Shown here: piece by piece, positions 32,441-42,569 of the stretch
Layout: every line of letters begins with the position of its first letter
How positions within the stretch are numbered: the stretch's first letter is position 1
Origin: Pigmentibacter sp. JX0631
Lineage (GTDB): Bacteria > Bdellovibrionota_B > Oligoflexia > Silvanigrellales > Silvanigrellaceae
Assembly (NCBI RefSeq): GCF_029873255.1
Contig: NZ_CP123622.1
Location: 2,517,001-2,581,000 of the forward strand
Direction of reading: 5' to 3'
DNA length: 64,000 nucleotides
Notes under the pieces: model-generated
What the model was told of the DNA's origin: nothing
Databases searched by the model: none
What the model saw: only the letters and a program-made list of their open reading frames with translations
Translations under genes and position numbers: made by a program

Positions 32441-33772
32441 ATGGAAATGAATGATGGAAAAGAAAATACAACAAAAAAAAGCAGCAACTCAAAAAAAGAA
32501 AAAGTTGCAGTAATTAGTACAGTACGTACTCCATTTGTAAAATCTTTTGGTGTTTTTGAGCAAGAAACTGCTTTATCATTAAGTTTAAGGGTTGCTAATG
32601 AAATTATTTCACGTACTGGTGTACAAGCCTCAGATATTGATGAATGTATATGGGGTGTTGTAATACCCCAAACAAAAAATGCAAATTTAGCAAGAGAAAT
32701 AGTTTTATTTTCAGGATTACCAACTAGCATTTCTGGGTTTACTTTGAATAAAGCTTGTGATTCTTCATTACAAACAGCTGAAATTGCGGCTGATAGAATT
32801 TTATTAGGAAAAAACAAATTAGTTTTAGCTGGTGGGGTTGAAGTATTGTCAGATGTACCTATTCCTTTTTCAGATGATGCAAGAAGATTTTTGACAAAAA
32901 TGTCAAGAGCGCGTTCATTAAAAGAAAGACTTTCTTTAATTAGTAACGTTAATCCAAAATGGTTTTTACCAAAAGCTCCAGCAATAGCTGAACCATTTAC
33001 TGGCTTAACGATGGGCGAACACGCAGAAATAATGACTGTTAAAAATAATATAGCAAGAGTTAAACAAGATGAATTTGCTTTAAAAAGTCATTTAAATGCA
33101 GCTCAAGCCCAAGAATCTGGTTACTTTAAAGATGAAATTGTACCAGTTTGGAGTGGAAAAGATAAAAATATTTTTGTAGACAAAGATAATATGGTTAGAG
33201 CAGATACATCTCTCGAATCTATGGCAAAATTAAAACCAGCATTTGATAAAAAAAATGGAACTATTACAGCTGCTAACTCTAGTCCTTTAACCGATGGTGC
33301 GGCGGCTACTTTGCTAGCCAGTGAAAGTTATGTAAAAGAAAAAAAACTTCCAATTTTAGGATATATTGTAGATACTGTAACTGTAGCAGTTGATCCTCAT
33401 GATCAATTACTAATTGGACCTGCATATGCTATCCCTAAAATTTTAAAAAGAAATAATTTAACTAAAGATGATATTGATATTTATGAAATTCATGAAGCTT
33501 TTGCAGGGCAAGTATTGAGTTGTCTAGAATGTATGAATAACGAAACATTTTGTCGTGAAAAATTAGATTCTCCTTTATTTGGAGAAATTCCTTCCGGAAA
33601 AATAAATATCCAAGGTGGTGCAATAGCTATTGGGCATCCTTTTGGTGCTACTGGTGCAAGATTAATAGGAAATGCTTTGCGTATTTTAAAAAGAAAAGGT
33701 GGAAAATATGCAATTGTTGCTGTTTGTGCAGCTGGCGGAATAGGAATGGCAATGTTACTTGAGTCTAAGTAA
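32441..33772 (+). CDS. fadI: 3-ketoacyl-CoA thiolase (acetyl-CoA acyltransferase)
   Basis: A 443-residue thiolase: AVISTVRTPFVKSFG at the N-terminus, nucleophilic Cys106 in NKACDSSLQT, then EIHEAFAGQ, GGAIAIGHPFGATGAR (catalytic His) and the second Cys in VCAAGGIGMA. It cleaves 3-ketoacyl-CoA to acetyl-CoA in the last step of fatty-acid beta-oxidation. Length (about 440) and pairing with the multifunctional subunit directly downstream fit the anaerobic-type FadI. A Lys/Ser-rich lead of 20 residues precedes the domain. GAGGTGA lies before the ATG. Confidence 0.85.
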   Translation: MEMNDGKENTTKKSSNSKKEKVAVISTVRTPFVKSFGVFEQETALSLSLRVANEIISRTGVQASDIDECIWGVVIPQTKNANLAREIVLFSGLPTSISGFTLNKACDSSLQTAEIAADRILLGKNKLVLAGGVEVLSDVPIPFSDDARRFLTKMSRARSLKERLSLISNVNPKWFLPKAPAIAEPFTGLTMGEHAEIMTVKNNIARVKQDEFALKSHLNAAQAQESGYFKDEIVPVWSGKDKNIFVDKDNMVRADTSLESMAKLKPAFDKKNGTITAANSSPLTDGAAATLLASESYVKEKKLPILGYIVDTVTVAVDPHDQLLIGPAYAIPKILKRNNLTKDDIDIYEIHEAFAGQVLSCLECMNNETFCREKLDSPLFGEIPSGKINIQGGAIAIGHPFGATGARLIGNALRILKRKGGKYAIVAVCAAGGIGMAMLLESK

Positions 33773-33822
33773 CAAAAAAAAATAAATAAAAAGAAAAATA
33801 AATAAACAAGGGAGTTGTTTAT

Positions 33823-35994
33823 ATGGAATTAAAACTGCATTCAAAATCAAAAATATTTCATTTTTCTATTCGAGACGGTATTTGCATTATAGATATGAAT
33901 GATGAAAGCAAAGCTGTAAATAGTTTTACAATAGCTATGTTAGAAGACATCGATGAAAATATGCCTAAAATTTTAGCTAATGATAAAATTGAAGGAATAG
34001 TAATTACATCCTCGAAAAAAAATTGTTTTGCAGCTGGTGCTGATATTTCTATTTTTAATACATTCACTAGTAAAGAGGCTGGCGAACGTGGAAGTAAAGA
34101 ATTGCATAGAATTGTGAATTATTTTGCTTCTGCAAAAATACCTACCGTAGCAGCAATACATGGAACTTGTTTGGGTGGTGGATTAGAACTTTCACTCGCT
34201 TGTCACTTTAGAATTTGTTCTGCAGACAAATCAACCCAATTAGGTTTACCTGAAGTCCAACTTGGAATTCTTCCAGGAGGTGGTGGAACTCAAAGATTAC
34301 CTAGACTTATTGGTATAGCTCCCGCACTCGATTTAATTTTAACGGGAAAAAAAATTGATGGAAAAAAAGCTTTAAAACTAGGATTGGTTGATGATGTTGT
34401 GCCTGTCAATCAGTTATTAGAGAAAGCTGTTTCTTTGTGTAAGCAAAATAAATTCAAAAAACGTTTGTTACCTTCGTCTTTAGGAATTGTTTCTTCTATG
34501 CAAGGAAATTTTGACTTACAAAAATTAGCTTTAGAAGGTAATCCTTTAGGTAGATTATTGATAAGTAAACAAAGTCGTGGAATGGTTTTAAAAAGCACAA
34601 AAGGAAGATACCCAGCTCCCCTAAAAGCATTAGAAAGCGTAATGCGTGGAGTAGAATTACCTTTAGAAAAAGGTTTAGAAATTGAAGCTAAACTTTTTGG
34701 TGAATTAGTTATTAGTGAAGAAAGCCGTTCTTTAGTTCATATTTTTAACATCATGACAGCTGCAAAGAAAAATCCATTTTCCAAATCCATTCAAGAAGCA
34801 GCCGCACAAAGATATATTCAGAATTTAGAAAATGGGAATTCTGCAGTTGGAGTGTTAGGTGCTGGGCTTATGGGAAGTGGAATAGCAACAGTTTTAGCTG
34901 AAAAAGAAGTAAGAAGTACTTTAATCGATAAAGATTCTTTTGGATTGCAACGTGGATTAAAAGCAGTAGCCAGTTACTTTGATGAGCGTTTCAAAAAGAA
35001 AAGATTAAAATGGTTTGAACGTGATTCAAGAATTTATCGAGTCAGTCCAGCCTTAGAATTTTCTCCTTTACGTTCATCAGGAATTGTTATCGAGGCTGTG
35101 TTTGAAGATTTAAAAATTAAACATGATGTATTAAAGAAATGCGAAGAAAATATTCCGCAAAGTGATTTTATATTTGCAACAAATACAAGTAGTTTACCAA
35201 TTACAAAGATAGCAGAACATGCAAAAAATCCTGCAAATGTTGTTGGAATGCACTTCTTTTCACCTGTACCAAAAATGCCTTTAGTAGAAATTATTACGAC
35301 TGATAAAACCAATCCAGAAGCGACATCGGCTGTGTTTGATTTAGCATCAATTATGGGGAAACAAATTATTGTTGTAAATGATGGCCCAGGATTTTACACA
35401 ACTCGAATCCTTGCATTTCAAATTGCTGAAGCTTTGAATATCATGGTTGAGGGAGGAAAAACCGAAGATATTGATGAAGCAATGGAAAAGTTTGGAATGC
35501 CTGTTGGGCCAATTACTTTATTAGATGAAGTTGGTATTGATGTTGGTGAACATATTATCAAAGTCCTAATGGAACCTTTTTCTGATCGCTTAATTGTTCC
35601 AAAAGAAATAGAAAGTATTTCTAAAGAAGGAAGAAAAGGCAGAAAAAATAATCATGGGTTTTACAAATATGAAAATGGTAAAAAAGATGCACCTGATGAA
35701 AGTGTTTACAAAAGTTTTTCAACAGCAAGGAAAAATTTAGATCAAAAAGAAATTGCAGATCGTTGTTTATATGTTTTTATGAATGAAGCTGCGCGTTGTT
35801 TTGATGAGAAAATAATAAAATCTGAAGATGATGGTGATTTAGGAGCTATTTTTGGTTTAGGCTTTCCTCCTTTTTTAGGAGGTCCATTCCATTATGCAAA
35901 GGTTTTAGGGAAAGATACAGTGAAACAAAAATTAAAAGAACTAGCTGCAAAATATGGAAAAAGGTTTGAACCAGCAAAGTATTGGGAAAGATAA
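33823..35994 (+). CDS. fadJ: Multifunctional enoyl-CoA hydratase / 3-hydroxyacyl-CoA dehydrogenase
   Basis: A 723-residue fusion typical of FadJ. Residues about 8-200 are an enoyl-CoA hydratase with AAGADISIF, GTCLGGGLELSLAC and GLPEVQLGILPGGGGTQRL (acid catalysts). Residues about 345-620 are an NAD-binding 3-hydroxyacyl-CoA dehydrogenase with GVLGAGLMGSGIA and the catalytic His in GMHFFSPVPKMPLVE, and a C-terminal helical repeat follows to 723. It converts enoyl-CoA to 3-ketoacyl-CoA, which FadI then cleaves. It is 50 bases after fadI with GGGAG before its ATG, so the two make a beta-oxidation complex and operon. Confidence 0.9.
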   Translation: MELKLHSKSKIFHFSIRDGICIIDMNDESKAVNSFTIAMLEDIDENMPKILANDKIEGIVITSSKKNCFAAGADISIFNTFTSKEAGERGSKELHRIVNYFASAKIPTVAAIHGTCLGGGLELSLACHFRICSADKSTQLGLPEVQLGILPGGGGTQRLPRLIGIAPALDLILTGKKIDGKKALKLGLVDDVVPVNQLLEKAVSLCKQNKFKKRLLPSSLGIVSSMQGNFDLQKLALEGNPLGRLLISKQSRGMVLKSTKGRYPAPLKALESVMRGVELPLEKGLEIEAKLFGELVISEESRSLVHIFNIMTAAKKNPFSKSIQEAAAQRYIQNLENGNSAVGVLGAGLMGSGIATVLAEKEVRSTLIDKDSFGLQRGLKAVASYFDERFKKKRLKWFERDSRIYRVSPALEFSPLRSSGIVIEAVFEDLKIKHDVLKKCEENIPQSDFIFATNTSSLPITKIAEHAKNPANVVGMHFFSPVPKMPLVEIITTDKTNPEATSAVFDLASIMGKQIIVVNDGPGFYTTRILAFQIAEALNIMVEGGKTEDIDEAMEKFGMPVGPITLLDEVGIDVGEHIIKVLMEPFSDRLIVPKEIESISKEGRKGRKNNHGFYKYENGKKDAPDESVYKSFSTARKNLDQKEIADRCLYVFMNEAARCFDEKIIKSEDDGDLGAIFGLGFPPFLGGPFHYAKVLGKDTVKQKLKELAAKYGKRFEPAKYWER

Positions 35995-36043
35995 GTTAAC
36001 TGCAAATATATGAAGAGAAATTAAGAAATTCAAGAAATAAATA

Positions 36044-36838
36044 TTATTCATCTTGCAGAAATTCATATTTTTCTTTTAGCAGAAAAGTTGCTTCTTGTTC
36101 CTCTTCATCTGTTATTACATTTAAATCTAATTTTAATTTTCCATGATGAAATGTTCTTAAAAATGCAAAATTAGCGGAAACACCTTCAGTGGTGCGACAT
36201 CGACTATCTCCTGAGTCATTTGTTATTCCAATTGAATTTAGAGCGGCTACTAATTTATCACTTAAGTTCCCCTCTGCTGCAATAAATGCTTTTTCCATTA
36301 TTTCAGGGGCCTCGGTATTAGTCATGTAGTTTCCAGCAGTAGCAATACTAAAACGATCGTTAATATGGAAACGAATTCTTCCAGTTTTGAAATTTGTTAC
36401 ATTTTCGCCATGGTATATATCGCCAGTGACGTTAAAATATTTGTCTTTTTTTAATATAAGCATTTGCCTATCTTTATATCTATAGTCTTGATTAGGATGA
36501 GTGAGAAAATTTCGAATAATAGTAGCTGAATAAAAAGGTTCATCTTGGGCTAATATACCTTTTGCTGTTGCTAGCCAGATTGGTGTTAAATCATTGATAT
36601 CAGATTGAATATTCATTATTCCAAAACCATTATTTTCAAAAACAACATAGTCTGCAAGATTTATTTTTAGTTTACTTGAATACATTTTAAATTCTTTGGA
36701 ATAACAAGTTCCCAATGCTGAACCAGACTCATTTGTTTTAAGATCCAAAGCTATGATTGAAAAAGTAGCTAAGGAACTATTGTTAAAAAAAATAGTGTTT
36801 ATAAAAAATAGGAAAAAGGTTTTAAAATAATTATTCAT
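36044..36838 (-). CDS. Exported DUF1028 (Ntn-hydrolase-like) protein
   Basis: A 264-residue protein with a signal peptide (1 to about 24, ending SSLA). The mature chain opens ATFSIIALDLKTNESGSALG, where the residue after cleavage starts the DUF1028 core. It continues with IATAGNYMTNTEAPEIMEKAFIAAEGNLSDKLVAAL, the hallmark of this family, which has the fold of N-terminal nucleophile hydrolases. Here the region that would hold the repeat GGDxRGxQSAALL is altered to GDSRCRTTEGVSANFAFL. Substrate unknown. It converges on fadJ. Confidence 0.75.
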   Translation of the reverse strand: MNNYFKTFFLFFINTIFFNNSSLATFSIIALDLKTNESGSALGTCYSKEFKMYSSKLKINLADYVVFENNGFGIMNIQSDINDLTPIWLATAKGILAQDEPFYSATIIRNFLTHPNQDYRYKDRQMLILKKDKYFNVTGDIYHGENVTNFKTGRIRFHINDRFSIATAGNYMTNTEAPEIMEKAFIAAEGNLSDKLVAALNSIGITNDSGDSRCRTTEGVSANFAFLRTFHHGKLKLDLNVITDEEEQEATFLLKEKYEFLQDE

Positions 36839-37463
36839 TTTTTGTTCTCTTATATATTTATTTTATTGAAAAATTTATATTTCAAAAATTATATTAAATA
36901 ATAATTTAGAATAATATACACTTAAATATATTATTTGTTGCATGCAATTTCATAATTATATTCGAATTACTTGAATAATAACTGGTAAAAATAAGTTTGT
37001 CTATAAAAATTACAGATAAAATAAAAAAAATTCTAATGAACTAGATCGTAGTAGGAAAAAAGTAGATATTTATTAATTTTTAGATTGGAAAGTTAATTTT
37101 ATTTATTGAATGAAGAATAATTGCTCTTCTATTTAAACAACTAAAATTTAAGAACAGCTATAAATTTTAGTTGTTTAAAATTGTAAATCAAATTAAAAAG
37201 GCATTTTATTTTATTCTAAAATTAGAAAGAAAAGATTTTAGTTATAAATTTTATTGATACCTGTATAAGGCAAATATTTTTGATAAATATCAACTTAAAT
37301 AAATTACCAAATAATATTCTAAGATTTCCATAAATATTAAGAATAAAAAATAAAAATTTTTAAATTAAAATAAAAACTTAATTTCTTGACAACAAAATGA
37401 ATTTTATTTTTTAATGAAGTTTGATATTCCTGAATTTTTGATGAGATAGGAAAATTTTGTAAA
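36839..37463. other. AT-rich intergenic region, 625 bases, no gene seen
   Basis: Sequence between the divergent DUF1028 and hydrolase genes, almost entirely A and T. The pair AGTTGTTTAAA/TTTAGTTGTTTAAA repeats near 37130-37180 and could form weak secondary structure. A good promoter lies at 37386-37415. I found no open frame with a credible ribosome-binding site and no RNA gene. Confidence 0.45.
37386..37415 (+). promoter_or_regulatory. Sigma-70-type promoter for the TAP-like hydrolase gene
   Basis: A perfect -35 TTGACA (37386-37391), an 18-base spacer and a -10 TTTAAT (37410-37415, five of six consensus bases) lie about 50 bases before the ATG at 37464. Confidence 0.55.
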
Positions 37464-39086
37464 ATGGGAAAAATATTTATAAGAATTTTTTATAAGGTTA
37501 AGATAAAAATATTTGAATATACTATTATTAAATATGTCCCAAATTTTTTTGGATTAATTTTTCTTTTATTATTACTATGGTTTTGGGGTACAAATAAAAT
37601 TAATAGAAAAAAGATTGAAATTTTTGAACACGATTTGCTTAACCAAATTTCAAATACAACTAATTTAAATCAATATGTTTACAATAAATGGCACCGTTGT
37701 GAATTTTCCACATTTAGCAAACTAGAAAAATGTATGAAAATTAAAGTTCCATTGAACTGGGAAGATAAAAACTCAGAAAAAATTGGATTTTTTATTCGTA
37801 GATATGGAGAAGAGAATCCTAAAAAAATTATTTTAATATTGAGTGGGGGCCCTGGTGGAATAGGCAATTCTTATATTTCTTTGGCGAAAGAATTTTATGA
37901 ATACGATAAAACAGCATTAGTTCTTATGCCAGACCATAGAGGTACAGGATACTCTGAAAATTTGCACTGCCCAATAGATAAACGAACTTTAAGTATTCAA
38001 GATATTGATAATAATAAATTCGCTTCGTGTTTTGATTACTTAAAGAGCAAATGGCAAGATAAATTAAAACATTTTAACTCCTCTCAAGCAGGACAAGATA
38101 TTCATGAATTGATTAAATTGTATCCAAATATTCCTATTTATATTTATGCTTCAAGTTATGGAACAATTTGGGCACAGCGTGTGCTGAATAAAAAAACCTT
38201 GAATATCAAAAAGGTTTACTTAGAATCTCCTTTTATAGCAGGGAAAAATAATTTCTTGGAAAGAAATTTAGAAACTGCAGTATTTAGTTTTTATGATAAT
38301 TGTAAGCAAGCGAAATATTGTAGTGATAAAATTCAATTAAATAATATCGAGAATTTAAAAGAGCTTTTTAGAGATATTGCTCATAAAAAAAGATGCAGCC
38401 ATGAGTTTAATGAGAATACAAGAGAATTAATTGCTAAAAAATCTTTATGGCTTCTGCAGTATAACTATACTGCACCATTATTTCCGCTTCTTATATCTGG
38501 AATTAAGCACTGTGATGAACATATAATAAACAATATTTTTAAATATAAAAGCGAAATAAATGTTACTGAAATTGGAAATTTTAAATATTCAGTGTATTTA
38601 CATTACAATGTTTTTTGTAATGAGATAATAGGATCATACAAGAATAATAATATAACTATAAATGAATTTGGTTTTATTGAAAATTACATTAATAAATGTC
38701 AGTACGTTCCTTTTTACAGTAATGAAAATTCAGAACAAAATTACAAGAACTTGAATGTGAAAACTTTGATTGTAACTGGTGAAGCAGATGTTTCTGCAAC
38801 TAAAGAGTTTGCTTTAGAATTAAAAGAAAAATTTATGACTGAAAAAGTTAGATTTGTAGGAGTTAAAAATTTAGCACATATTCCTTTAGCTTTTAGAATA
38901 AATTATGAAGATTTTTTTGAACAGAAATATTTAGGTGCTGAAAAGTGTAGATTAAACATATTATTTGAATTTTTTAATGAAAAAAATGAATGGCCGAATC
39001 TACAATGTTTGACAGAAATATATCCACCAATTTATTCTTCAGATAATGCTTTAAAATATTATGAAAGCATTTTTAATAACAGTTAA
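37464..39086 (+). CDS. Membrane-anchored alpha/beta hydrolase, tripeptidyl/prolyl aminopeptidase (TAP)-like
   Basis: A 540-residue protein with a single N-terminal membrane helix (about 24-42) and a hydrolase domain outside it. LILSGGPGGIG (oxyanion loop, 125-135), MPDHRGTGYS, the nucleophile elbow YASSYGT (Ser231), and in the C-terminal TAP-like domain TLIVTGEADVSATKEFA (acid) and NLAHIPL (His) make the Ser-Asp-His triad. Related enzymes release amino acids or tripeptides from peptide N-termini. Anchoring suggests periplasmic peptide processing, perhaps feeding uptake systems such as the peptide-binding protein at 13 kb (inference). Many Cys in the insert (about 280-420) could form disulfides. 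Confidence 0.75.
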   Translation: MGKIFIRIFYKVKIKIFEYTIIKYVPNFFGLIFLLLLLWFWGTNKINRKKIEIFEHDLLNQISNTTNLNQYVYNKWHRCEFSTFSKLEKCMKIKVPLNWEDKNSEKIGFFIRRYGEENPKKIILILSGGPGGIGNSYISLAKEFYEYDKTALVLMPDHRGTGYSENLHCPIDKRTLSIQDIDNNKFASCFDYLKSKWQDKLKHFNSSQAGQDIHELIKLYPNIPIYIYASSYGTIWAQRVLNKKTLNIKKVYLESPFIAGKNNFLERNLETAVFSFYDNCKQAKYCSDKIQLNNIENLKELFRDIAHKKRCSHEFNENTRELIAKKSLWLLQYNYTAPLFPLLISGIKHCDEHIINNIFKYKSEINVTEIGNFKYSVYLHYNVFCNEIIGSYKNNNITINEFGFIENYINKCQYVPFYSNENSEQNYKNLNVKTLIVTGEADVSATKEFALELKEKFMTEKVRFVGVKNLAHIPLAFRINYEDFFEQKYLGAEKCRLNILFEFFNEKNEWPNLQCLTEIYPPIYSSDNALKYYESIFNNS

Positions 39087-39119
39087 CTTCTATATAATGA
39101 AAGTTTATTTTAATAATAG

Positions 39120-39160
39120 TTAGCTTTGTAAAATTAAATTATAGAAAGCTAATTATTTCT
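39120..39160. terminator. Possible terminator between convergent hydrolase and hrpB genes
   Basis: TTAGCTTT (39120-39127) and AAAGCTAA (39145-39152) are complementary around a 17-base AT-rich loop, and TTATTTCTTT follows. The stem is only eight pairs and mostly AT, so it is a weak candidate. Confidence 0.35.
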
Positions 39161-39184
39161 TTAATTTAAATATTATAAAGCTCT

Positions 39185-41761
39185 TTACTTTTTTTTGAAT
39201 AGTTCTGGCGGTTCTGCGTTAATAGGATCATCGGGCCATGAATGCTTGGGATATCTTCTTGAAAGTTCTTTTTTTACTGAATGATAACTTTTTTGCCAAA
39301 AGCTAGACAGATCTTGTGTAACTTGTACAGATTGCATGTTTGGGGCAAGCAAGTGAACCACTAAAGGGATTGATTGATTGCAAATTTTTGGTGTTTCTTT
39401 AGTACCAAAAAAATCTTGCAAACGAGAGGCAATCCATGGGGGTTTATCATTTTCATAATGTATTTTTACTTTCCGACCTTTTCCAATTTTAATATAATTT
39501 GGAAATAACTTTTCTAGAATTTTAATTTCTTCTAAGTCAAAAATTTCTTTTAAATAATCTTCTAATGATTTTTCTAGAATTTCAGAAAAACTTTTTTTAT
39601 TTTGCGCTATAAAGCTTTGAATGTAAGAAAGTTCTAATTTTTTTATATCAATATTTTTTATCGAAATATTATTTTGAGTTGCAAGATTAAGTTTATTTTT
39701 AAAATTAGAATACTCAAAATCATCTGGAAATGGTTTTGGCCATTGAGCTGAAAGCTCTTTGTATAGAATTTCACTAAATTTTTCTGAATTTTCAGTTATG
39801 TATTTCTCTTCAAGCAAAAGTTTTCCGTATAATGTTTTTTTGTTTCCTTTTACTCGTTGAGCTTCTTTATCCCATGTGTATTCTTCAATATCTTTCGTAA
39901 ATTCATCTGGAGCATAAACAAGTAATTCTGCTTCAATGCCATGGGCAATTCTTATTTGTGTTGAATTTGCTTGTGATAAAGCCGTTGCAGATTCTTCTGC
40001 ATCAATGGCAATAAGAAATTCAGAATCTTGAACTACGCTATTTTTAGCAAGAACCGCACCGCCTCCAAGGCATAAGTTTAATTCTTTTAAACTACTAGTA
40101 TTGTTTTTTTGCTGTTTTCTTACTTGGCATATTCTATCGGGATAAGCAGAAATTAGTATTAAACTAATTTTTTCATCTGTAATTTCTGCAAAACATTTTT
40201 CATACTGAATATGTAAAATATGACAAAGTTGATGAACTAAATTATTTATTTTTTGGATAGCAATTTTGTCAATATTATTTTTTAATTCGTTTTCTAAAAA
40301 TTCGTGTTGAAGGCTTTTTTTCAATAAATTTAATTGAAAAGTAATGTCAGAATTATGAATTTCTTGTGAGTTAAAGTTTTTCTTGAATAGAAACCCTTCA
40401 TTTATCATTGATACTATTAAAATACTTTGAGGTAAGCAATGATTCGTTTTTGCTGTGGATAATATTTTACCTAATCTTGGATGAAGTGGGAAAAAACAAA
40501 TTTCTTTACCTAATAAAGTAATATTAAAATTTTTATCAATAGCTTCTATTTGCCTTAGCAATTGTAAATTTGCTTGATAAATATTATTAGCTGGTTTTTC
40601 AAACCAAGGTAAGTCAACTAAGCTTTCATTTAATTTTAACTTTTCTTGAATCACTTTCAATTCAAGGATCATTTGTGTAAGATCTGCTCTTTGAATTTCA
40701 GGTTTTTGATATGCTTGTCTAGTTTGATAATCATTTAATGTAAATAATCGTTTCGCTATGCCGGGAGCCGTTCTTCCTGCTCTACCTGTTCTTTGAATGA
40801 TTGAAGACTGACTGATAGGTAACAGATCTAACGTTGGCATTCCGCTCCAACTGGCATGTCCTGCTACTTTAGCAAGTCCACAATCAATGACATTTGTTAC
40901 ACCTTGAAGGGTAATAGAAGTTTCTGCCACATTAGTAGCAAGAATTATTTTTAATTTGTCAGATTTTGCAAATAATTTTTGGATTTCATTTTTAGGAGAA
41001 TCGGCCTTTAAACGAATAATTTCTAAATTTCTTTTTAATGCAAGTTCATCAAGCACTTCTGCACAGCGTTGAATTTCACTACTTCCAGGTAGAAAAACAA
41101 GAAAGTCTCCTGGATATTTATTTTTATTTAGCAGGTCTATAACTGCATTATAAACTAAAATATGTAGTGGTTTTTTTAGCTCATAATCTAAAGAATGCTC
41201 AATTTCTACGAAGTAATTTTTACCTTCAGAAACAAATAATTTTGCTTCATTGAGATAGTTATTTAATTTTTCAGTGTCTAAAGTAGCAGACATGACAATT
41301 AGTTTTAAATCTGGTCGAAAGTTTTTTTGAATAAAATTAACTAACATTAAAGCAATATCAGTATGCAGATGTCTCTCATGAAATTCATCAATAATAACAC
41401 AGGAAATATTTGTTAAATATGGATCCGAAAGAATTTGACGGGTAAATATTCCTTCTGTGATATATTTTATTTTTGTTTCTTCACCAGAAATATTTTCAAA
41501 ACGAATTTGATATCCAACGGTTTTACCTATTTTTTCATTTAATTCAGCAGCAACTCTTTCGGCGGATAATTTAGCGGCCATTCTTCTAGGTTCTAAAACT
41601 AATATTTTACCCGGAAGAACATCTAATAGAGCAGGAGGAACTCGAGTCGTTTTACCTGCTCCAGGTGTTGCCTGAATGATAATTTGATTATTGGTAGTAA
41701 TCGCTTTGAGGATATCAGGAAGACAGGCATCGATAGGTAATTTTAAATTTTGCAAGATCAT
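39185..41761 (-). CDS. hrpB: ATP-dependent helicase HrpB
   Basis: An 858-residue DExH helicase. Motif I is ATPGAGKTTR (residues 31-40), motif Ia VLEPRRMAAK, motif II DEFH (125-128) in the HrpB-typical DEFHERHLHTD, motif III SATL, and motif VI QRTGRAGRTAPG. The C-terminal HrpB-type domain follows to residue 858, with HPRLGKIL and a final Pro/Trp-rich region. HrpB is a DEAH-like RNA/DNA helicase whose physiological role is poorly defined. It is the last gene of a reverse operon coaD-gcdH-tatD-hrpB, starting 11 bases after tatD. Confidence 0.9.
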   Translation of the reverse strand: MILQNLKLPIDACLPDILKAITTNNQIIIQATPGAGKTTRVPPALLDVLPGKILVLEPRRMAAKLSAERVAAELNEKIGKTVGYQIRFENISGEETKIKYITEGIFTRQILSDPYLTNISCVIIDEFHERHLHTDIALMLVNFIQKNFRPDLKLIVMSATLDTEKLNNYLNEAKLFVSEGKNYFVEIEHSLDYELKKPLHILVYNAVIDLLNKNKYPGDFLVFLPGSSEIQRCAEVLDELALKRNLEIIRLKADSPKNEIQKLFAKSDKLKIILATNVAETSITLQGVTNVIDCGLAKVAGHASWSGMPTLDLLPISQSSIIQRTGRAGRTAPGIAKRLFTLNDYQTRQAYQKPEIQRADLTQMILELKVIQEKLKLNESLVDLPWFEKPANNIYQANLQLLRQIEAIDKNFNITLLGKEICFFPLHPRLGKILSTAKTNHCLPQSILIVSMINEGFLFKKNFNSQEIHNSDITFQLNLLKKSLQHEFLENELKNNIDKIAIQKINNLVHQLCHILHIQYEKCFAEITDEKISLILISAYPDRICQVRKQQKNNTSSLKELNLCLGGGAVLAKNSVVQDSEFLIAIDAEESATALSQANSTQIRIAHGIEAELLVYAPDEFTKDIEEYTWDKEAQRVKGNKKTLYGKLLLEEKYITENSEKFSEILYKELSAQWPKPFPDDFEYSNFKNKLNLATQNNISIKNIDIKKLELSYIQSFIAQNKKSFSEILEKSLEDYLKEIFDLEEIKILEKLFPNYIKIGKGRKVKIHYENDKPPWIASRLQDFFGTKETPKICNQSIPLVVHLLAPNMQSVQVTQDLSSFWQKSYHSVKKELSRRYPKHSWPDDPINAEPPELFKKK

Positions 41762-41772
41762 TCTTTAAAGCC

Positions 41773-42555
41773 TTAGGATTTTTCTTTTAGTCGAAAAAAT
41801 AATGTTTCAGCATTTTGTTTAGTTAAATTTGCTAAATCTTGGGAAGATATATTTCTTAGATTTGCGATAAAATCACAGGTATATTTTAAATTCCCAGGTT
41901 CATTAATTTTTCCCCGCATGGGTACTGGTGCTAAATAGGGGCTATCAGTTTCAATTAAAATTTTGTTTTCTGGAACAATTTTAGCTACTTCTTGCAGACT
42001 TGTTGAATTTTTAAAAGTAACAATACCCGAAAATGATAAGTAAAATCCACAATCTAAAAATTCTTTTGCTTCAGTTAAAGTACCTGTAAAGCAATGAATG
42101 ACACCTGTAAGTCCTTTACTCAAAAATTGCTTTATTCGATCTAATACCAATGAATGAGTTTCACGTACATGCACGACAACTGGTAATTTTAATTCCGTTG
42201 CCATTGCTAAAAAATATTCAAAACATTCTATTTGTTTTTCCATTGGTGATAGTGTGTAGTAAGCATCAAGTCCAATTTCGCCAATGCCTACCACCCGTTT
42301 GTTACTTTTAGCATGGGAGCGAACTATTTCTGCGTCAGGAATAGTAAATTTTGCTGCATCATGGGGTTGAATTCCAAGAGTTAAGTAAATCATTTCAGAA
42401 AAATGCAGTTGTTCTAATCCTAATTGAATAGTTTCAGGATCATAAGCAATATTTATTATTTTTTCTAAGCCATTGTCTTTAGCTTGCTGCAAAATTTGAT
42501 TTAAATTATCTTTTAATTTATTGGAAACTAAGTGACAATGAGTATCTATTAACAT
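41773..42555 (-). CDS. tatD: TatD family metal-dependent hydrolase (DNase)
   Basis: A 260-residue TIM-barrel hydrolase. It begins DTHCHLVS (metal-binding His pair), then GIGEIGLDAYY (Glu ligand), PVVVHVRE (His), GVIHCFTGTL (His) and LIETDSPYLAP (Asp ligand), the complete TatD metal site. TatD proteins are 3'-5' exonucleases or quality-control nucleases. AAAGGA lies before the ATG. It lies 14 bases after gcdH in the operon. Confidence 0.9.
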   Translation of the reverse strand: MLIDTHCHLVSNKLKDNLNQILQQAKDNGLEKIINIAYDPETIQLGLEQLHFSEMIYLTLGIQPHDAAKFTIPDAEIVRSHAKSNKRVVGIGEIGLDAYYTLSPMEKQIECFEYFLAMATELKLPVVVHVRETHSLVLDRIKQFLSKGLTGVIHCFTGTLTEAKEFLDCGFYLSFSGIVTFKNSTSLQEVAKIVPENKILIETDSPYLAPVPMRGKINEPGNLKYTCDFIANLRNISSQDLANLTKQNAETLFFRLKEKS

Positions 42556-42569
42556 TTAATAGTGTTCCT

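Noticed and set aside
32419-32817. Reverse-strand open frame overlapping fadI
   Set aside because: It is antisense to the thiolase start with no supporting site or family match.
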